Source: Nocardioides sp. Root240 (lineage in GTDB: Bacteria > Actinomycetota > Actinomycetes > Propionibacteriales > Nocardioidaceae). Taken from it: a stretch of DNA of 64,000 nt. The DNA is taken from NCBI RefSeq assembly GCF_001428825.1, contig NZ_LMIT01000002.1, positions 389,669 through 453,668 on the forward strand, in the 5' to 3' direction. The translations under genes were made by a program, and so were the position numbers. The notes below the pieces were generated by a model, which searched no databases, had not been told where the DNA came from, and was given only the letters and a program-made list of their open reading frames with translations. This document shows positions 26,788-39,348 of this stretch, piece by piece. How positions within the stretch are numbered: position 1 is the stretch's first letter; each line of letters opens with the position of its first letter.

Positions 26788-27918
26788 ATGACGACCTCAG
26801 TCACCCCTGCCGCGACGTCCGCCGGGACCGCCGCGGAGACCTTCTTGTCGGTCCGCGACCTGATGGTGCACTTCCCGACCAGCGACGGCCTCGTCAAGTC
26901 GGTCGACGGCCTGTCCTTCGACCTGCAGCGCGGCCAGACGCTCGGCATCGTCGGTGAGTCGGGATCCGGCAAGTCGGTCTCCAGCATGGCCATCATGGGT
27001 CTGCACTGGGGGACCGGCGCCAAGATCTCCGGCCAGATCGTCCTCGACGGCACCGACCTGCTGGAGCTCACGCCCGACCAGATGCGCCGCAAGCGCGGCC
27101 AGGACGTGGCGATGATCTTCCAGGACCCGCTGTCCGCGATGCACCCCTACTTCACGGTCGGCAACCAGATCATGGAGGCCTACCAGGTCCACAACGACGT
27201 CTCGAAGGGCGATGCCAAGAAGCGCGCCATCGAGATGCTCGACCGGGTCGGCATCCCGAACCCGGACCGCCGCTTCTCCGACTACCCGCACCAGTTCTCG
27301 GGCGGCATGCGGCAGCGCGCGATGATCGCGATGGGCCTGATCAACAACCCGGGCCTGCTGATCGCCGACGAGCCGACCACCGCCCTCGACGTGACGGTCC
27401 AGGCGCAGATCCTCGACCTGCTCCAGGACCTGCAGCGCGAGTTCAACTCGGCGATCATCATCATCACCCACGACCTCGGCGTCGTGGCGGAGATGGCCGA
27501 CGACGTCCTGGTGATGTACGCCGGCCGCGCGGTGGAGCACGGGCCGTGCCGCGAGCTCCTCACGCACCCCGAGATGCCCTACACCTGGGGTCTGCTCTCG
27601 AGCGTGCCTGACGTGACCGGCGACACCGACGCCCGGCTGATCCCGATCCCGGGGAGCCCGCCGAGCCTGCTCAACCCGCCGACGGGCTGTGCCTTCCACC
27701 CGCGCTGTCTCCACCGCGACAAGGTCCCCGGCGACCTGTGCCGCACGACGATGCCGGACCTGGTGCCCGGCCAGCGCGGCGCCCACCACACGAAGCGGTG
27801 CCACCTGGCCGACTCCGACTCGATCTACCAGACCGAGGTGCTGCCGGAGATCGCACCGGACCTGGCGGAGGAGCCCGCGGGCCCCCTCGTCGGCGAGGCG
27901 CCGGAGGAGCAGCGATGA
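26788..27918 (+). CDS. oppD: Oligopeptide ABC transporter ATP-binding protein (OppD type)
   Basis: 376 aa. Walker [10 protein letters not shown]-loop IFQDPLSAM, signature [10 protein letters not shown], Walker [13 protein letters not shown] and H-loop ITHDLG are intact. The C-terminal oligopeptide-transporter domain ([19 protein letters not shown]) is present, with several Cys residues. The N-terminal 18 residues are Thr/Ala-rich and variable. ATG 26788 lies 17 bp after the OppB-type gene; the stop overlaps the next ATPase (ATGA). Energises peptide uptake with the OppF type. Confidence 0.94.
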   Translation: MTTSVTPAATSAGTAAETFLSVRDLMVHFPTSDGLVKSVDGLSFDLQRGQTLGIVGESGSGKSVSSMAIMGLHWGTGAKISGQIVLDGTDLLELTPDQMRRKRGQDVAMIFQDPLSAMHPYFTVGNQIMEAYQVHNDVSKGDAKKRAIEMLDRVGIPNPDRRFSDYPHQFSGGMRQRAMIAMGLINNPGLLIADEPTTALDVTVQAQILDLLQDLQREFNSAIIIITHDLGVVAEMADDVLVMYAGRAVEHGPCRELLTHPEMPYTWGLLSSVPDVTGDTDARLIPIPGSPPSLLNPPTGCAFHPRCLHRDKVPGDLCRTTMPDLVPGQRGAHHTKRCHLADSDSIYQTEVLPEIAPDLAEEPAGPLVGEAPEEQR

Positions 27919-29132
27919 CCAACGAGACGATGGCGGAGATCCCCATGCCCGAGGTGCCCCAGGGGCACGGTGCCACCGCAGCCGACCCGACGGCGAAGCC
28001 GATCCTCGAGGTCGACCGGCTGCGGATGTACTTCCCGGTCAAGTCGTCCGGGCTGGTCCGTCGTACGGTCGGCCACGTGCAGGCCGTCGACGGCGTGTCC
28101 TTCCAGCTCCCCGAGGGCGGGTCGCTCGGCCTCGTCGGTGAGTCGGGCTGCGGCAAGTCGACCACCGGTCGGTTGATCACGCGCCTCTACAAGCCCACGG
28201 GCGGCTCGATCCGGTTCGAGGGCCGCGACATCGCCCAGGCCAAGCCGCGCGAGCTCAAGCCGCTGCGCCGGGAGATCCAGATGATCTTCCAGGACCCCTA
28301 CACCTCGCTGAACCCGCGGCAGACGGTCGGCTCGATCGTCGGCGCCCCGCTCGAGATCCACAAGGTCGTCCCGAAGGACAAGGTGCTGCCGCGTGTGCAG
28401 GAGCTCCTGGAGATCGTGGGCCTCAACCCGGAGCACTACAACCGCTACCCGCACGAGTTCTCCGGCGGCCAGCGCCAGCGCATCGGCATCGCCCGCGCGC
28501 TGACCCTGCAGCCGAAGGTCCTCGTGGCCGACGAGCCGGTCTCCGCGCTCGACGTGTCGATCCAGGCGCAGGTCATCAACCTGCTCCAGGACATCCAGCG
28601 CGAGTTCGGCGTGGCCTTCCTGTTCATCGCCCACGACCTCGCGATCGTCCGGCACTTCTGCCCCGAAGTCGCGGTGATGTACCTCGGCAAGATCGTCGAG
28701 ATCGGCGACCGCGACTCGATCTACGGCAACGCCCACCACCCCTACACGCAGGCGCTGCTGTCGGCCGTCCCCGACGTGCGCCAGGCGGCCTCGGGCAAGC
28801 GCATCGAGCGGATCCGGCTGCAGGGCGACGTGCCGAGCCCGATCGACCCGCCGTCGGGCTGCCGGTTCCGCACGCGGTGCCCTATCGCGCAGGAGATCTG
28901 CGCGAAGCACGAGCCGCCGCTGATGCAGATCGGTCGTCGGCACAAGGTGGCCTGTCACTTCCCGGGCCGTCTGGGTGAGGCGCCCCGCGAGCCGCTGACC
29001 ACCGGCCTGCTCGGTGTCGACGGCGAGGGCCGGCCGGACCCGGGCGCCAGCCCGAGCAACGACCTGGTCGAGCAGCCCGGGTACGCCGACACGTGGTTCG
29101 ACCTCGACGCGAAGTCGATCGGCCGCGCCTGA
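27915..29132 (+). CDS. oppF: Oligopeptide ABC transporter ATP-binding protein (OppF type)
   Basis: 405 aa from ATG 27915, overlapping the previous stop. Walker [11 protein letters not shown]-loop [11 protein letters not shown], signature [10 protein letters not shown], Walker [13 protein letters not shown] and H-loop IAHDLA are all present, as is the C-terminal domain [15 protein letters not shown]. The last 60 residues (from about [10 protein letters not shown]) extend beyond the usual end of the family. It closes the five-gene operon C-A-B-D-F. The same frame is open upstream but overlaps the OppD-type gene and is not coding. Confidence 0.94.
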   Translation: MTNETMAEIPMPEVPQGHGATAADPTAKPILEVDRLRMYFPVKSSGLVRRTVGHVQAVDGVSFQLPEGGSLGLVGESGCGKSTTGRLITRLYKPTGGSIRFEGRDIAQAKPRELKPLRREIQMIFQDPYTSLNPRQTVGSIVGAPLEIHKVVPKDKVLPRVQELLEIVGLNPEHYNRYPHEFSGGQRQRIGIARALTLQPKVLVADEPVSALDVSIQAQVINLLQDIQREFGVAFLFIAHDLAIVRHFCPEVAVMYLGKIVEIGDRDSIYGNAHHPYTQALLSAVPDVRQAASGKRIERIRLQGDVPSPIDPPSGCRFRTRCPIAQEICAKHEPPLMQIGRRHKVACHFPGRLGEAPREPLTTGLLGVDGEGRPDPGASPSNDLVEQPGYADTWFDLDAKSIGRA

Positions 29133-29153
29133 TCGCCTGTCGTCGCACCTGAC

Positions 29154-29159
29154 TAGGCT
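29154..29159 (+). promoter_or_regulatory. -10 element of rarA (leaderless)
   Basis: TAGGCT ends 7 nt before GTG 29167 and only 1 nt before GTG 29161, which decides the start in favour of 29167. Confidence 0.55.
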
Positions 29160-29166
29160 CGTGGTC

Positions 29167-30528
29167 GTGGATGACGAGCCCCAGCTGTTCGACACCCCGT
29201 CGAGCCGCGGGGCGACGTCGGGCGGCTCACTGGCGGACGCCGCCCACGTGGCGGCGCCGCTGGCCGTCCGGATGCGCCCGCGCGACCTGGACGAGCTGGT
29301 CGGGCAGGGCCACCTGCGCGCCCCCGGATCCCCCCTGCGCCAGCTGGTCGAGGGCGACCAGTCGCTGTCCCTGCTTCTGTGGGGACCGCCGGGCACCGGC
29401 AAGACGACGATCGCCTCGATCATCAGTCAGCAGACAGGGCGCCGGTTCGTCGAGGTCTCGGCGGTCTCGGCGGGCGTCAAGGAGGTGCGGGCGGCGATCG
29501 ACGCGGCCCGGCGCGACCTGATCGCGACGGGGGAGGAGACCGTCCTCTTCGTCGACGAGGTCCACCGGTTCAGCAAGGCCCAGCAGGACGCCCTCCTGCC
29601 GGGCGTGGAGAACCGCTGGGTCACGCTGGTCGCCGCGACCACCGAGAACCCCTCGTTCAGTGTCATCTCGCCGCTGCTCTCACGCAGCCTGCTGCTGCGC
29701 CTGCAGCCGCTCACCGACGACGACATCGCGGCGGTGCTCGACAGTGCGGTCACCGACGAGCGCGGCCTCGCCGGTGAGCTGGAGCTGGAGGAGGAGGCGC
29801 GCGCCCACATCGTGCGCCTCGCCGGCGGTGACGCCCGCCGCTCGCTGACCTACCTCGAGGCGGCGGCAGGAGCCGCCCGCTCGAAGGGCAGCACGACCAT
29901 CGACGTCGCGACCGCCGAGACGGCGGCCGACCAGGCGGCGGTGCGCTACGACCGCGACGGCGACCAGCACTACGACGTGGTGAGCGCCTTCATCAAGTCG
30001 GTCCGCGGCTCCGACGCCGACGCCGCCCTGCACTACCTCGCTCGGATGATCGAGGCGGGGGAGGACCCCCGGTTCATCGCGCGACGGCTGATGATCCTGG
30101 CCAGCGAGGACGTCGGTCTCGCCGACCCCACCGCACTGACCACCGCGGTCGCCGCGGCCCAGACCGTCCAGCTGATCGGCATGCCCGAGGCCCAGCTCAC
30201 CCTGGCCCACGCCACGATCGCGCTCGCCGTGGCCCCGAAGTCGAACGCCGTCACCACCGCGATCTTCGAGGCGATCGCCGACGTCCGGGCCGGCAAGATC
30301 GGCAACGTCCCACCGCACCTGCGTGATGCCCACTACTCCGGCGCGAAGACGCTGGGCCACGGCGTCGGCTACGTCTACAGCCACGACGCCCCGTTCGGCG
30401 TCGCGGAGCAGCAGTACGCCCCGGACGTGGTCCTCGACCGTGCCTACTACCGCCCGACCGAGCTCGGCGCGGAGGCCGGCGTCAAGCAGCGGTGGGAGCG
30501 GGTTCGCCGGATCATCCGCGGCAAGTAG
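29167..30528 (+). CDS. rarA: Replication-associated recombination protein A (RarA/MgsA)
   Basis: 453 aa AAA+ ATPase acting at stalled forks, related to clamp loaders. [14 protein letters not shown] opens the core, Walker A is GPPGTGKTT, Walker [14 protein letters not shown], sensor 1 ATTENPSF, and the sensor 2 region has [12 protein letters not shown]. The C-terminal domain ends in [12 protein letters not shown] 29167 was chosen from the adjacent -10. The TAG stop is also the first half of the next gene's -10 hexamer. Confidence 0.95.
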   Translation: MDDEPQLFDTPSSRGATSGGSLADAAHVAAPLAVRMRPRDLDELVGQGHLRAPGSPLRQLVEGDQSLSLLLWGPPGTGKTTIASIISQQTGRRFVEVSAVSAGVKEVRAAIDAARRDLIATGEETVLFVDEVHRFSKAQQDALLPGVENRWVTLVAATTENPSFSVISPLLSRSLLLRLQPLTDDDIAAVLDSAVTDERGLAGELELEEEARAHIVRLAGGDARRSLTYLEAAAGAARSKGSTTIDVATAETAADQAAVRYDRDGDQHYDVVSAFIKSVRGSDADAALHYLARMIEAGEDPRFIARRLMILASEDVGLADPTALTTAVAAAQTVQLIGMPEAQLTLAHATIALAVAPKSNAVTTAIFEAIADVRAGKIGNVPPHLRDAHYSGAKTLGHGVGYVYSHDAPFGVAEQQYAPDVVLDRAYYRPTELGAEAGVKQRWERVRRIIRGK

Positions 30529-30531
30529 GCT
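30526..30531 (+). promoter_or_regulatory. -10 element of the 30540 gene, built on the rarA stop codon
   Basis: TAGGCT starts with the rarA stop TAG and ends 8 nt before GTG 30540. Confidence 0.45.
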
Positions 30532-30539
30532 TGTCCGTC

Positions 30540-31082
30540 GTGACCAGCCTCGTCGTCGTACCCAACGCGCTGGCTGTGCTGACCCTCCTCGCCGTGGCGG
30601 CCCTGGCCGTCGGCACCGTCTGGCTCGAGCGCTCCCTGCGGGCGTCGCGACGCCACACCGAGGAGCTGCTCGCCGCCGCCGCCAGCGATGCCGACGTCCT
30701 GCGCGAGCAGCTGGCGGGCCTCGAGGTGCGGCTGCGCACCCAGGTGACGGCCGTCGAGACCCGCGACCGGGTGCCGGTCGCGGTCGTCGACGACCGGGAG
30801 TACCTCATCACCGACCTCGGCAAGGACCGTGGCCCCCAGGTCCCGGCGCGGATCGTGCCGGCCCCGCAGTTCGCCGACATCCTGCTGCGCGAGAGCGTCA
30901 TCAAGGGCGCCGCGCTGGCGGCCGGCCTGCGGCGCGCGCTGTCGCCCGAGATCCGCAACCGGATCCGCTTCGAGATGAAGCGTGAGGTCAAGCGCTCGCG
31001 CAAGGAGCGCAAGCTGATGCTCAAGGCCGCTCGCCGCGACTGGGAGTCGCGCCAGCGGGCGGGCATCGAGGTGTCGTCGTGA
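30540..31082 (+). CDS. Membrane-anchored coiled-coil protein of unknown function
   Basis: 180 aa. One N-terminal TM helix (about 8-28) is followed by an Arg/Glu-rich coiled coil (SLRASRRHTEELL to about 75), a short beta region (VAVVDDREYLITDLG), and a very basic C-terminal helix (RFEMKREVKRSRKERKLMLK). In Streptomyces this place before alaS is held by a DUF948 protein with a similar helix-plus-coil plan, but I do not see clear DUF948 sequence. The stop overlaps the next GTG, and together they lead into alaS. Confidence 0.75.
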   Translation: MTSLVVVPNALAVLTLLAVAALAVGTVWLERSLRASRRHTEELLAAAASDADVLREQLAGLEVRLRTQVTAVETRDRVPVAVVDDREYLITDLGKDRGPQVPARIVPAPQFADILLRESVIKGAALAAGLRRALSPEIRNRIRFEMKREVKRSRKERKLMLKAARRDWESRQRAGIEVSS

Positions 31083-31383
31083 TCAGGACCGGCGTGGTGT
31101 TCAGCGCCGGCGTCGCGGCCGGCGTCTACGGCGTGGTGAAGGTCCGTCGTGTCGCCGAGGCGTTCACGCCCGACGGCATGCGCGACCGGATAGGTGCCGC
31201 GGTCCTCGGCGCGCGGATGTTCCGCGACGAGGTCGCCCAGGGCCAGGCCGACGCCGAAACCCATTTGCGGGAGCGCTACCGCGCTCTGGAGTCTGGAGCC
31301 CGGGCGGACCGCCGCCCGGAGCTCGACACCCGTACGGCCACGACGGCCCCGATGGCCGCCCTGAAGGACAAGGAAGAGGACAG

Positions 31384-31387
<4 letters not shown>
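31079..31387 (+). CDS. Small membrane protein, probably DUF6167 family
   Basis: 102 aa. GTG 31079 overlaps the previous stop and the protein's own stop overlaps the alaS ATG. A glycine-rich hydrophobic start (GVVFSAGVAAGVYGVVKV) could be one TM helix; it is followed by FTPDGMRDRIGAA, the pattern of the DUF6167 proteins that precede alaS in actinobacteria, and a variable charged tail. Function unknown. The family assignment rests on this motif and on position. Confidence 0.7.
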
Positions 31388-34076
<2,689 letters not shown>

Positions 34077-34080
<4 letters not shown>

Positions 34081-34538
34081 GAAGGGGCGTCCGGCTCGGC
34101 GTCGACCCGGGGGACGCCCGGATCGGCGTCGCCCGGTGCGACCCGTCCGGGGTCCTGGCCACCCCCGTCGAGACGGTACGACGGGGCAAGGGCGACCTGC
34201 GCCGGATCCACCAGCTCGCGACGGCCGAGGAGGCCGTCGAGATCGTCGTCGGCCTGCCCCGCTCGCTGTCCGGCTCCGAGGGGCCGGCCGCCGTGAAGAC
34301 CCGCGCGTTCGCGGATCGGCTCGCGCGCCGGGTCGCGCCCGTCCCCGTACGGCTCGTCGACGAGCGGCTGACCACGGTTACCGCGACCGCGATGCTGCGC
34401 GACCAGCGCAAGGGCGCCAAGCAGCGTGCCGTCGTCGACCAGGTCGCCGCGGTCGTGATCCTGCAGCAGGCACTCGACTCCGAGCGGGCGACCGGAACGG
34501 CGCCCGGTGAGCTGGTCGTCCCCACCGCTGAGGACTGA
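34077..34538 (+). CDS. ruvX: Holliday-junction resolvase-like protein RuvX (YqgF)
   Basis: 153 aa from TTG 34077, overlapping the alaS stop as TTGA. RNase H-like fold: RLGVDPGDARIGVA carries the first Asp, IVVGLPRSLSGSEG the conserved loop, and LVDERLTTVTA the second acidic residue. YqgF proteins act in 16S rRNA 5'-end maturation in Escherichia coli and have been described as resolvases; the role here is inferred. The alaS-ruvX-mltG-aroE order is conserved in actinobacteria. The rare TTG start plus overlap suggests coupled, modest expression. Confidence 0.9.
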
Positions 34539-34543
34539 CTCGT

Positions 34544-34549
34544 TAGCAT
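34544..34549 (+). promoter_or_regulatory. -10 element of mltG (leaderless)
   Basis: TAGCAT ends 7 nt before ATG 34557. The in-frame ATG at 34548 overlaps this hexamer and is therefore unlikely to be the start. Confidence 0.5.
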
Positions 34550-34556
34550 GCCGCCC

Positions 34557-36092
34557 ATGCCTTCGGTCCACGTCGCCCTGCGCGACCTCGTCACCGAGCA
34601 CGGTGAACGCGTCCTCGCTGACGGCCACGAGCTCGTCGCCGCCCTCGAGCAGGTCCCCGCCGAGGTGGCGACGACCGAGCAGCGCCAGGCACTCGTGGAC
34701 GCGGTCCACCTCGGTGCCTTCGAGCGCATGATCGAGCTGTTGCAGGGCGGTGCTGAGTCCCAGGCAGCCCTCGAGACGGCCGCCGACGAGCTCGTCCAGC
34801 AGCGCGGCGGCGACGTCGCCACCGCCGAGTGGGCGCTCGCCTCGCTGGCCTACTCGGTCGACCTGACCCGCGACGACGAGGTCCCGGCCTGGACGCCGGC
34901 GTCCCCGGTGACTCCGCGGCCCGCCCTGGCGAAGGAGGAGCCGGCGCCCGCACAGGAGCCGGAGCCCGTGCACGAGGAGGTGCACGAGGACGCCCCGCTG
35001 CCCCTCTCCGCCGACCCGGTACGACGACCGCGCCGCCGCTCCGGCTGTCTCCCGATCCTGCTGGTCATCCTGCTGTTCGCCGCGATCGTGGGCTGGTTCG
35101 CCCGCGGGGCGGTCTCGGACGTCAAGGACCTCTTCGCCGGCGCCGACGACTACCCGGGCCCCGGCTCGGGCAAGGTGACCGTCGTCATCGATCCCGGCCA
35201 GAGCATCTCGTCGATGGGTGACGAGCTCGAGGAGCTCGACGTCGTCGCCTCGGCCGACGCCTTCGTGGACGCCGCGGGCAGCAACCCGGCGGCGCAGGGG
35301 ATCCAGGCCGCGACGTACACGATGATGCTCAAGATGAAGGCCTCCGACGCCGTGGCCTACCTCGCGAACCCGGCCAACGCCGGCGCCGGCGACACGGTGA
35401 CCGTGCCGGAGGGTGCGCGGGTGCGCGACATCGTCGCGACGATCGTCGACAAGACCGACTTCACGAAGAGGCAGCTGACCCGGCTGCTCGCGAACCCGGC
35501 CAGCATCGGGCTCCCCGCGGAGGCGGGTGGCAACCCCGAGGGCTACCTGTACCCCGCGACGTACGAGATCACCAAGAGCACCACCCCGAAGAGCCTGCTC
35601 AGCCAGATGGTCGCGAAGACCGCCGCGGCCGAGAAGGACCTCGGCATCGCGGCGGCCGCGCGCAAGCTCGGCCTCACCCCGCACGAGGTGATCACGGTCG
35701 CGAGCATCCTCGAGTACGAGGCGAACCGCGGGCCGGACTACCCGAAGGTCGCCCGGGTGATCTACAACCGCCTCGACGACGGCATGCGCCTGCAGCTCGA
35801 CTCGACGGTGTCCTACGTCAGCAAGCGCAAGGGCGACGTCTGGACGACCGCTGAGGAGCGCGCCAGCGACTCGCTCTACAACACCTACCAGCACGAGGGC
35901 CTGCCGCCGGGGCCGATCGGGTCGCCCGGCCAGGAGACCATCGAGGCGGCCCTGCACCCGGCGAACGGTCCGTGGCTCTACTTCGTGCCCGACTACGAGA
36001 ACAGCACGACCGTGTTCTCGACGACCCTCGCCGAGCACAACGTGGCGGTCGACCGGCTGAGGGAGTACTGCAGGACCCATGACGAGTGCTGA
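34557..36092 (+). CDS. mltG: Endolytic murein transglycosylase MltG
   Basis: 511 aa. It cleaves nascent glycan strands and so terminates peptidoglycan elongation. An unusually long cytoplasmic N-terminus (about 155 residues, with an Ala/Glu-rich helical region then a Pro/Glu-rich linker) precedes one TM helix (about 165-182, LPILLVILLFAAIVGW). The exported part has a LysM-like region (TVTVPEGARVRDIVATI) and the YceG catalytic domain with ASILEYEANRG, holding the catalytic Glu, then ARVIYNRL, LQLDSTVSY and LPPGPIGSPG. aroE starts inside its last 14 bases. Confidence 0.93.
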   Translation: MPSVHVALRDLVTEHGERVLADGHELVAALEQVPAEVATTEQRQALVDAVHLGAFERMIELLQGGAESQAALETAADELVQQRGGDVATAEWALASLAYSVDLTRDDEVPAWTPASPVTPRPALAKEEPAPAQEPEPVHEEVHEDAPLPLSADPVRRPRRRSGCLPILLVILLFAAIVGWFARGAVSDVKDLFAGADDYPGPGSGKVTVVIDPGQSISSMGDELEELDVVASADAFVDAAGSNPAAQGIQAATYTMMLKMKASDAVAYLANPANAGAGDTVTVPEGARVRDIVATIVDKTDFTKRQLTRLLANPASIGLPAEAGGNPEGYLYPATYEITKSTTPKSLLSQMVAKTAAAEKDLGIAAAARKLGLTPHEVITVASILEYEANRGPDYPKVARVIYNRLDDGMRLQLDSTVSYVSKRKGDVWTTAEERASDSLYNTYQHEGLPPGPIGSPGQETIEAALHPANGPWLYFVPDYENSTTVFSTTLAEHNVAVDRLREYCRTHDEC

Positions 36093-36900
36093 CGCCCCGC
36101 GCTTCGGCGTGGTGGGCGACCCGATCGCGCACTCGCTGTCGCCCGTCCTCCACCGGGCCGGGTACGACGCCCTCGGCATCGACGCGCGCTACGACGCCGT
36201 GCAGGTGCCGGCCGGCGGGCTCGCGGCCCACGTCGCCGCACTGGGCCCGGAGTGGGGCGGGCTGTCGGTCACCGCACCGCTGAAGCGCGAGGCGCTCGCC
36301 CTCGCGACCACGGTCACCGCGCGGGCCACGCTGGCCGGGGGAGCGAACACCCTGGTCCGCACCGCCGACGGCTGGGCTGCCGACAACACCGACCTTCCGG
36401 GCGCGGTCGCCGCGATCCGGGAGCGCTACGACGGCCCCGCCAGCGTCGCGACCATCGTGGGTGCCGGTGCCACCGCCGCGTCGACCGGACTGGCACTCGC
36501 CGACCTCGGCGTGCGCACGATCCGCCTGCTGGCCCGGGACCCGTCGCGCGCGGAGGAGACGGCGGCCGCGCTGGCAGCCGATCCGCGGCTGGCGATCGAC
36601 GTCCTGCCGCTCGACGGCGCCGGGATCGTGGGCGAGATCGTGGTCTCGACGATCCCGGTCGCCGCGCAGGACGACGCGCTGGTCGCCGCCACCTGCGGTG
36701 CCGCGGTCGTCTTCGAGGTGGTCTACGACCCCTGGCCCTCCCCGCTGGCGGCCGCCGCCGTCGAGCGCGGGCAGGCGCTGGTCTCCGGGCTCGACCTGCT
36801 GGTCCACCAGGCCGTCCTCCAGTTCGCGATGTTCACTGGTCACAACGGGCCACTCGACAGCATGCGCGCGGCGGGCGAGCAGGCGCTCGCGAGTCGCTAG
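36079..36900 (+). CDS. aroE: Shikimate dehydrogenase
   Basis: 273 aa. It reduces 3-dehydroshikimate to shikimate with NADPH. GVVGDPIAHSLSPVLH is the substrate-binding N-terminal motif; SVTAPLKREAL carries the catalytic Lys; GGANTLVR and DNTDLPG are typical. The Rossmann part begins TIVGAGATAAST, and the C-terminal LLVHQAVLQF is conserved. It overlaps mltG by 14 bp in a different frame. The TAG stop supplies the start of the next gene's -10 hexamer. Confidence 0.93.
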   Translation: MTSADAPRFGVVGDPIAHSLSPVLHRAGYDALGIDARYDAVQVPAGGLAAHVAALGPEWGGLSVTAPLKREALALATTVTARATLAGGANTLVRTADGWAADNTDLPGAVAAIRERYDGPASVATIVGAGATAASTGLALADLGVRTIRLLARDPSRAEETAAALAADPRLAIDVLPLDGAGIVGEIVVSTIPVAAQDDALVAATCGAAVVFEVVYDPWPSPLAAAAVERGQALVSGLDLLVHQAVLQFAMFTGHNGPLDSMRAAGEQALASR

Positions 36901-36903
36901 CGT
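36898..36903 (+). promoter_or_regulatory. -10 element of the prepilin peptidase gene, built on the aroE stop
   Basis: TAGCGT begins with the aroE stop codon and ends 7 nt before ATG 36911. Confidence 0.45.
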
Positions 36904-36910
36904 CATGGCC

Positions 36911-37636
36911 ATGGACGTGCTCCCCGCCCTCGTCGGCGCCGCCGTCGGGCTGGTCGGCGGCTTCGCCGTGCCGCGGCTGGTCGCGTGGTGCCCCGAACCC
37001 GAGCACGACCCGACCGAGAACCCGGACGACTTCCCGGACCACGTGCCCTTCGCCGAGCTCGCCGCCCGCCCCGGGCTGGCATGGCGCTCCGCCGCGGCGT
37101 GTGCCGTCGCCGGCGCGCTCGTCGGACTGGTGACCGGGTGGGGCTGGAGCCTGCTCTGGCTGCTGCCCCTGATCCCCGTGCTCTGCGCGCTGACCGTCAT
37201 CGACTTCGTCACCTGGTACCTGCCCTCGCGGCTGATCCGGCCGTCGTGGGCCGCCGTCGCCGGGCTGTTGGCGGCCGTCGCCGTCGTGGAGCGCGAGCCG
37301 GGCTGGGTCCTCGCCGGCGTCATCGGGTTCCTCGCCCTCGGCGGCTACTACGGACTGATGCGCCTGCTGATGCCGCGCGGCATGGCAGGCGGCGACGTCC
37401 GGCTCGGTGCACTGCTCGGCCTCGCCCTCGGCCCGCTCGGGCTGGGCGCCCTGCTGGTCTCGGTGCTGGCCGCGTCGCTGCTGTCGGTGGTGGCGTACCT
37501 GCCGATGCTGGTGCGCGGCCGGGCGATCAAGGCCACCGATGCGCGCGGGCCGCTGCAGCACCGGGTGCCGTACGGTCCGTTCCTGGTGCTGGGAGCGCTC
37601 GTCGCCGTCGTCGTGGGACAGGTCCTGAGCACCTGA
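36911..37636 (+). CDS. Prepilin peptidase, A24 family
   Basis: 241 aa polytopic membrane aspartyl peptidase that processes type IV-pilin-like leader peptides. The first catalytic Asp is in VIDFVTWYLP and the second in the hallmark MAGGDVRLGALLG. Seven or so hydrophobic segments are visible. The cytoplasmic loop after TM1 is short and lacks the CxxC pairs of full PilD enzymes, so the methyltransferase domain is probably reduced or absent. ATG 36911 was chosen from the adjacent -10; ATG 36905 is an alternative. No pilin gene lies in the window. Confidence 0.85.
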   Translation: MDVLPALVGAAVGLVGGFAVPRLVAWCPEPEHDPTENPDDFPDHVPFAELAARPGLAWRSAAACAVAGALVGLVTGWGWSLLWLLPLIPVLCALTVIDFVTWYLPSRLIRPSWAAVAGLLAAVAVVEREPGWVLAGVIGFLALGGYYGLMRLLMPRGMAGGDVRLGALLGLALGPLGLGALLVSVLAASLLSVVAYLPMLVRGRAIKATDARGPLQHRVPYGPFLVLGALVAVVVGQVLST

Positions 37637-37647
37637 GTTGCCCGTGG

Positions 37648-37653
37648 GACAAT
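37648..37653 (+). promoter_or_regulatory. -10 element of aroC (leaderless)
   Basis: GACAAT ends 7 nt before ATG 37661, arguing against the in-frame GTG at 37655. Confidence 0.45.
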
Positions 37654-37660
37654 CGTGCCC

Positions 37661-38839
37661 ATGTTGCGCTGGCTGACTGCGGGGGAGTCCCACGGCCCCT
37701 CCCTGGTCGCGATCCTCGAGGGCCTGCCGGCTCACGTCGAGGTCACGACCGATGACATCTCCGACTCGCTCGCCCGTCGCCGTCTCGGCTACGGCCGCGG
37801 AGCACGGATGAAGTTCGAGGCCGACGAGGTCACCGTCACCGGCGGCGTCCGGCACGGTCGCACCCAGGGCGGCCCGGTCGCGATCCAGGTCGGCAACACG
37901 GAGTGGCCCAAGTGGGAGACCGTGATGGCGGCCGACCCGGTCGAGCCCGAGCTGCTGGAGAAGCAGGCCCGCAACGCCCCGCTCACCCGTCCGCGTCCCG
38001 GTCACGCCGACCTGGCCGGCATGCAGAAGTACGACTTCGAGGACGCCCGCCCGATCCTGGAGCGCGCCTCCGCCCGGGAGACCGCGGCCCGGGTCGCGCT
38101 CGGCCGGGTGGCGAGCAACTTCCTCGAGCAGGCGACCGGCGCCCGGATCGTCAGCCACGTGCTGGAGATCGGCGGCGTCCGTACGCCGTCCCGCGACGTC
38201 CCGTTGCCCGACGACGTGACCCGCCTCGACGAGGACCCGGTCCGCTGCCTCGACCCGGACGGTTCGAAGCAGATGATCGAGCGCATCGACCAGGCCCACA
38301 AGGACGGCGACACCCTCGGCGGGGTCGTCGAGGTCGTCGTCCACGGCCTCCCGCCGGGCCTCGGCTCGCACGTGCACTGGGACCGTCGCCTCGACGCGCG
38401 CCTCGCCGGCGCGCTGATGGGCATCCAGGCGATCAAGGGCGTCGAGGTCGGTGACGGCTTCGAGCTCGCCGCGACGCCCGGCTCGCTGGCCCACGACGAG
38501 ATCGTCCCCACCGACGAGGGCTTGCGCCGTGTCTCGGGTCGCTCCGGCGGCACCGAGGGCGGCATGACGACCGGTGAGGTGCTGCGCGTGCGGGCGGCCA
38601 TGAAGCCGATCGCGACCGTCCCGCGGGCGCTGCGCACCGTCGACCTCGCCACCGGCGAGGAGGCCGTCGCCCACCACCAGCGCTCCGACGTGTGTGCCGT
38701 CCCCGCGGCCGGCATCGTCGCCGAGGCGATGGTCGCGCTGGTCCTGGCCGACGCCGTGCTGGAGAAGTTCGGCGGCGACTCGGTCGGCGAGACCCGTCGC
38801 AACGTGCAGACCTACCTCGACAACCTCCGCTACCGGTGA
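37661..38839 (+). CDS. aroC: Chorismate synthase
   Basis: 392 aa. It performs the FMN-dependent last step of the shikimate pathway, from EPSP to chorismate. It begins [15 protein letters not shown], the family signature; [13 protein letters not shown] and [12 protein letters not shown] follow, and [15 protein letters not shown] is the flavin/substrate motif. [17 protein letters not shown] near the end is conserved. It opens a tight block, with aroK, aroB and aroQ overlapping or 2 bp apart. Confidence 0.96.
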   Translation: MLRWLTAGESHGPSLVAILEGLPAHVEVTTDDISDSLARRRLGYGRGARMKFEADEVTVTGGVRHGRTQGGPVAIQVGNTEWPKWETVMAADPVEPELLEKQARNAPLTRPRPGHADLAGMQKYDFEDARPILERASARETAARVALGRVASNFLEQATGARIVSHVLEIGGVRTPSRDVPLPDDVTRLDEDPVRCLDPDGSKQMIERIDQAHKDGDTLGGVVEVVVHGLPPGLGSHVHWDRRLDARLAGALMGIQAIKGVEVGDGFELAATPGSLAHDEIVPTDEGLRRVSGRSGGTEGGMTTGEVLRVRAAMKPIATVPRALRTVDLATGEEAVAHHQRSDVCAVPAAGIVAEAMVALVLADAVLEKFGGDSVGETRRNVQTYLDNLRYR

Positions 38840-39348
38840 CCGCTCCCCGCGCGGTGCTGATCGGCACCATGGGTGCCGGCAAGACGACCGTCGGGCGGCT
38901 GGTGGCCGAGGCGCTCGGGGTCCCCTTCGCCGACACCGACGCGGTCATCGAGCAGAGGGCCGGCAAGAGCGTCCAGGACATGTTCGTCGAGGACGGCGAG
39001 CCGGCCTTCCGTGCGCTGGAGCGCGCGGTCGTCGCCGAGCACCTCGCCGGCCACGACGGAGTGCTCTCGCTCGGTGGTGGCGCGGTGCTCGACCCGCAGA
39101 CCCGCGAGCTGCTGGCCGCGCACCGGGTCGTCTTCCTGCGCGTCGGCCTCGCCGAGGCGGTCAAGCGGGTCGGCCTCGGCGTCGGGCGACCGCTGCTGCT
39201 CGGCAACATCCGCTCCCGTGTGAAGCTGCTGCTCGACGAGCGCACGCCGATCTACGAGGGCCTCGCCCAGCTCGTCGTCGAGACCGACGAGCGCAGCCCG
39301 CGTGCCGTCGCCGACGACATCGTCACCGCCCTGGAGGAGTCCCCGTGA
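38836..39348 (+). CDS. aroK: Shikimate kinase
   Basis: 170 aa from GTG 38836, overlapping the aroC stop. Walker [10 protein letters not shown], the shikimate-binding [23 protein letters not shown] and GGGAVLD are all present, as is the LID region RPLLLGN. It phosphorylates shikimate at the 3-hydroxyl using ATP. It overlaps aroB by 4 bp. Confidence 0.95.
   Translation: MTAPRAVLIGTMGAGKTTVGRLVAEALGVPFADTDAVIEQRAGKSVQDMFVEDGEPAFRALERAVVAEHLAGHDGVLSLGGGAVLDPQTRELLAAHRVVFLRVGLAEAVKRVGLGVGRPLLLGNIRSRVKLLLDERTPIYEGLAQLVVETDERSPRAVADDIVTALEESP

Noticed and set aside
29161..29166. GTG 29161 as the rarA start
   Set aside because: It would lie 1 nt after the -10 hexamer, upstream of any possible transcript start; GTG 29167 fits.
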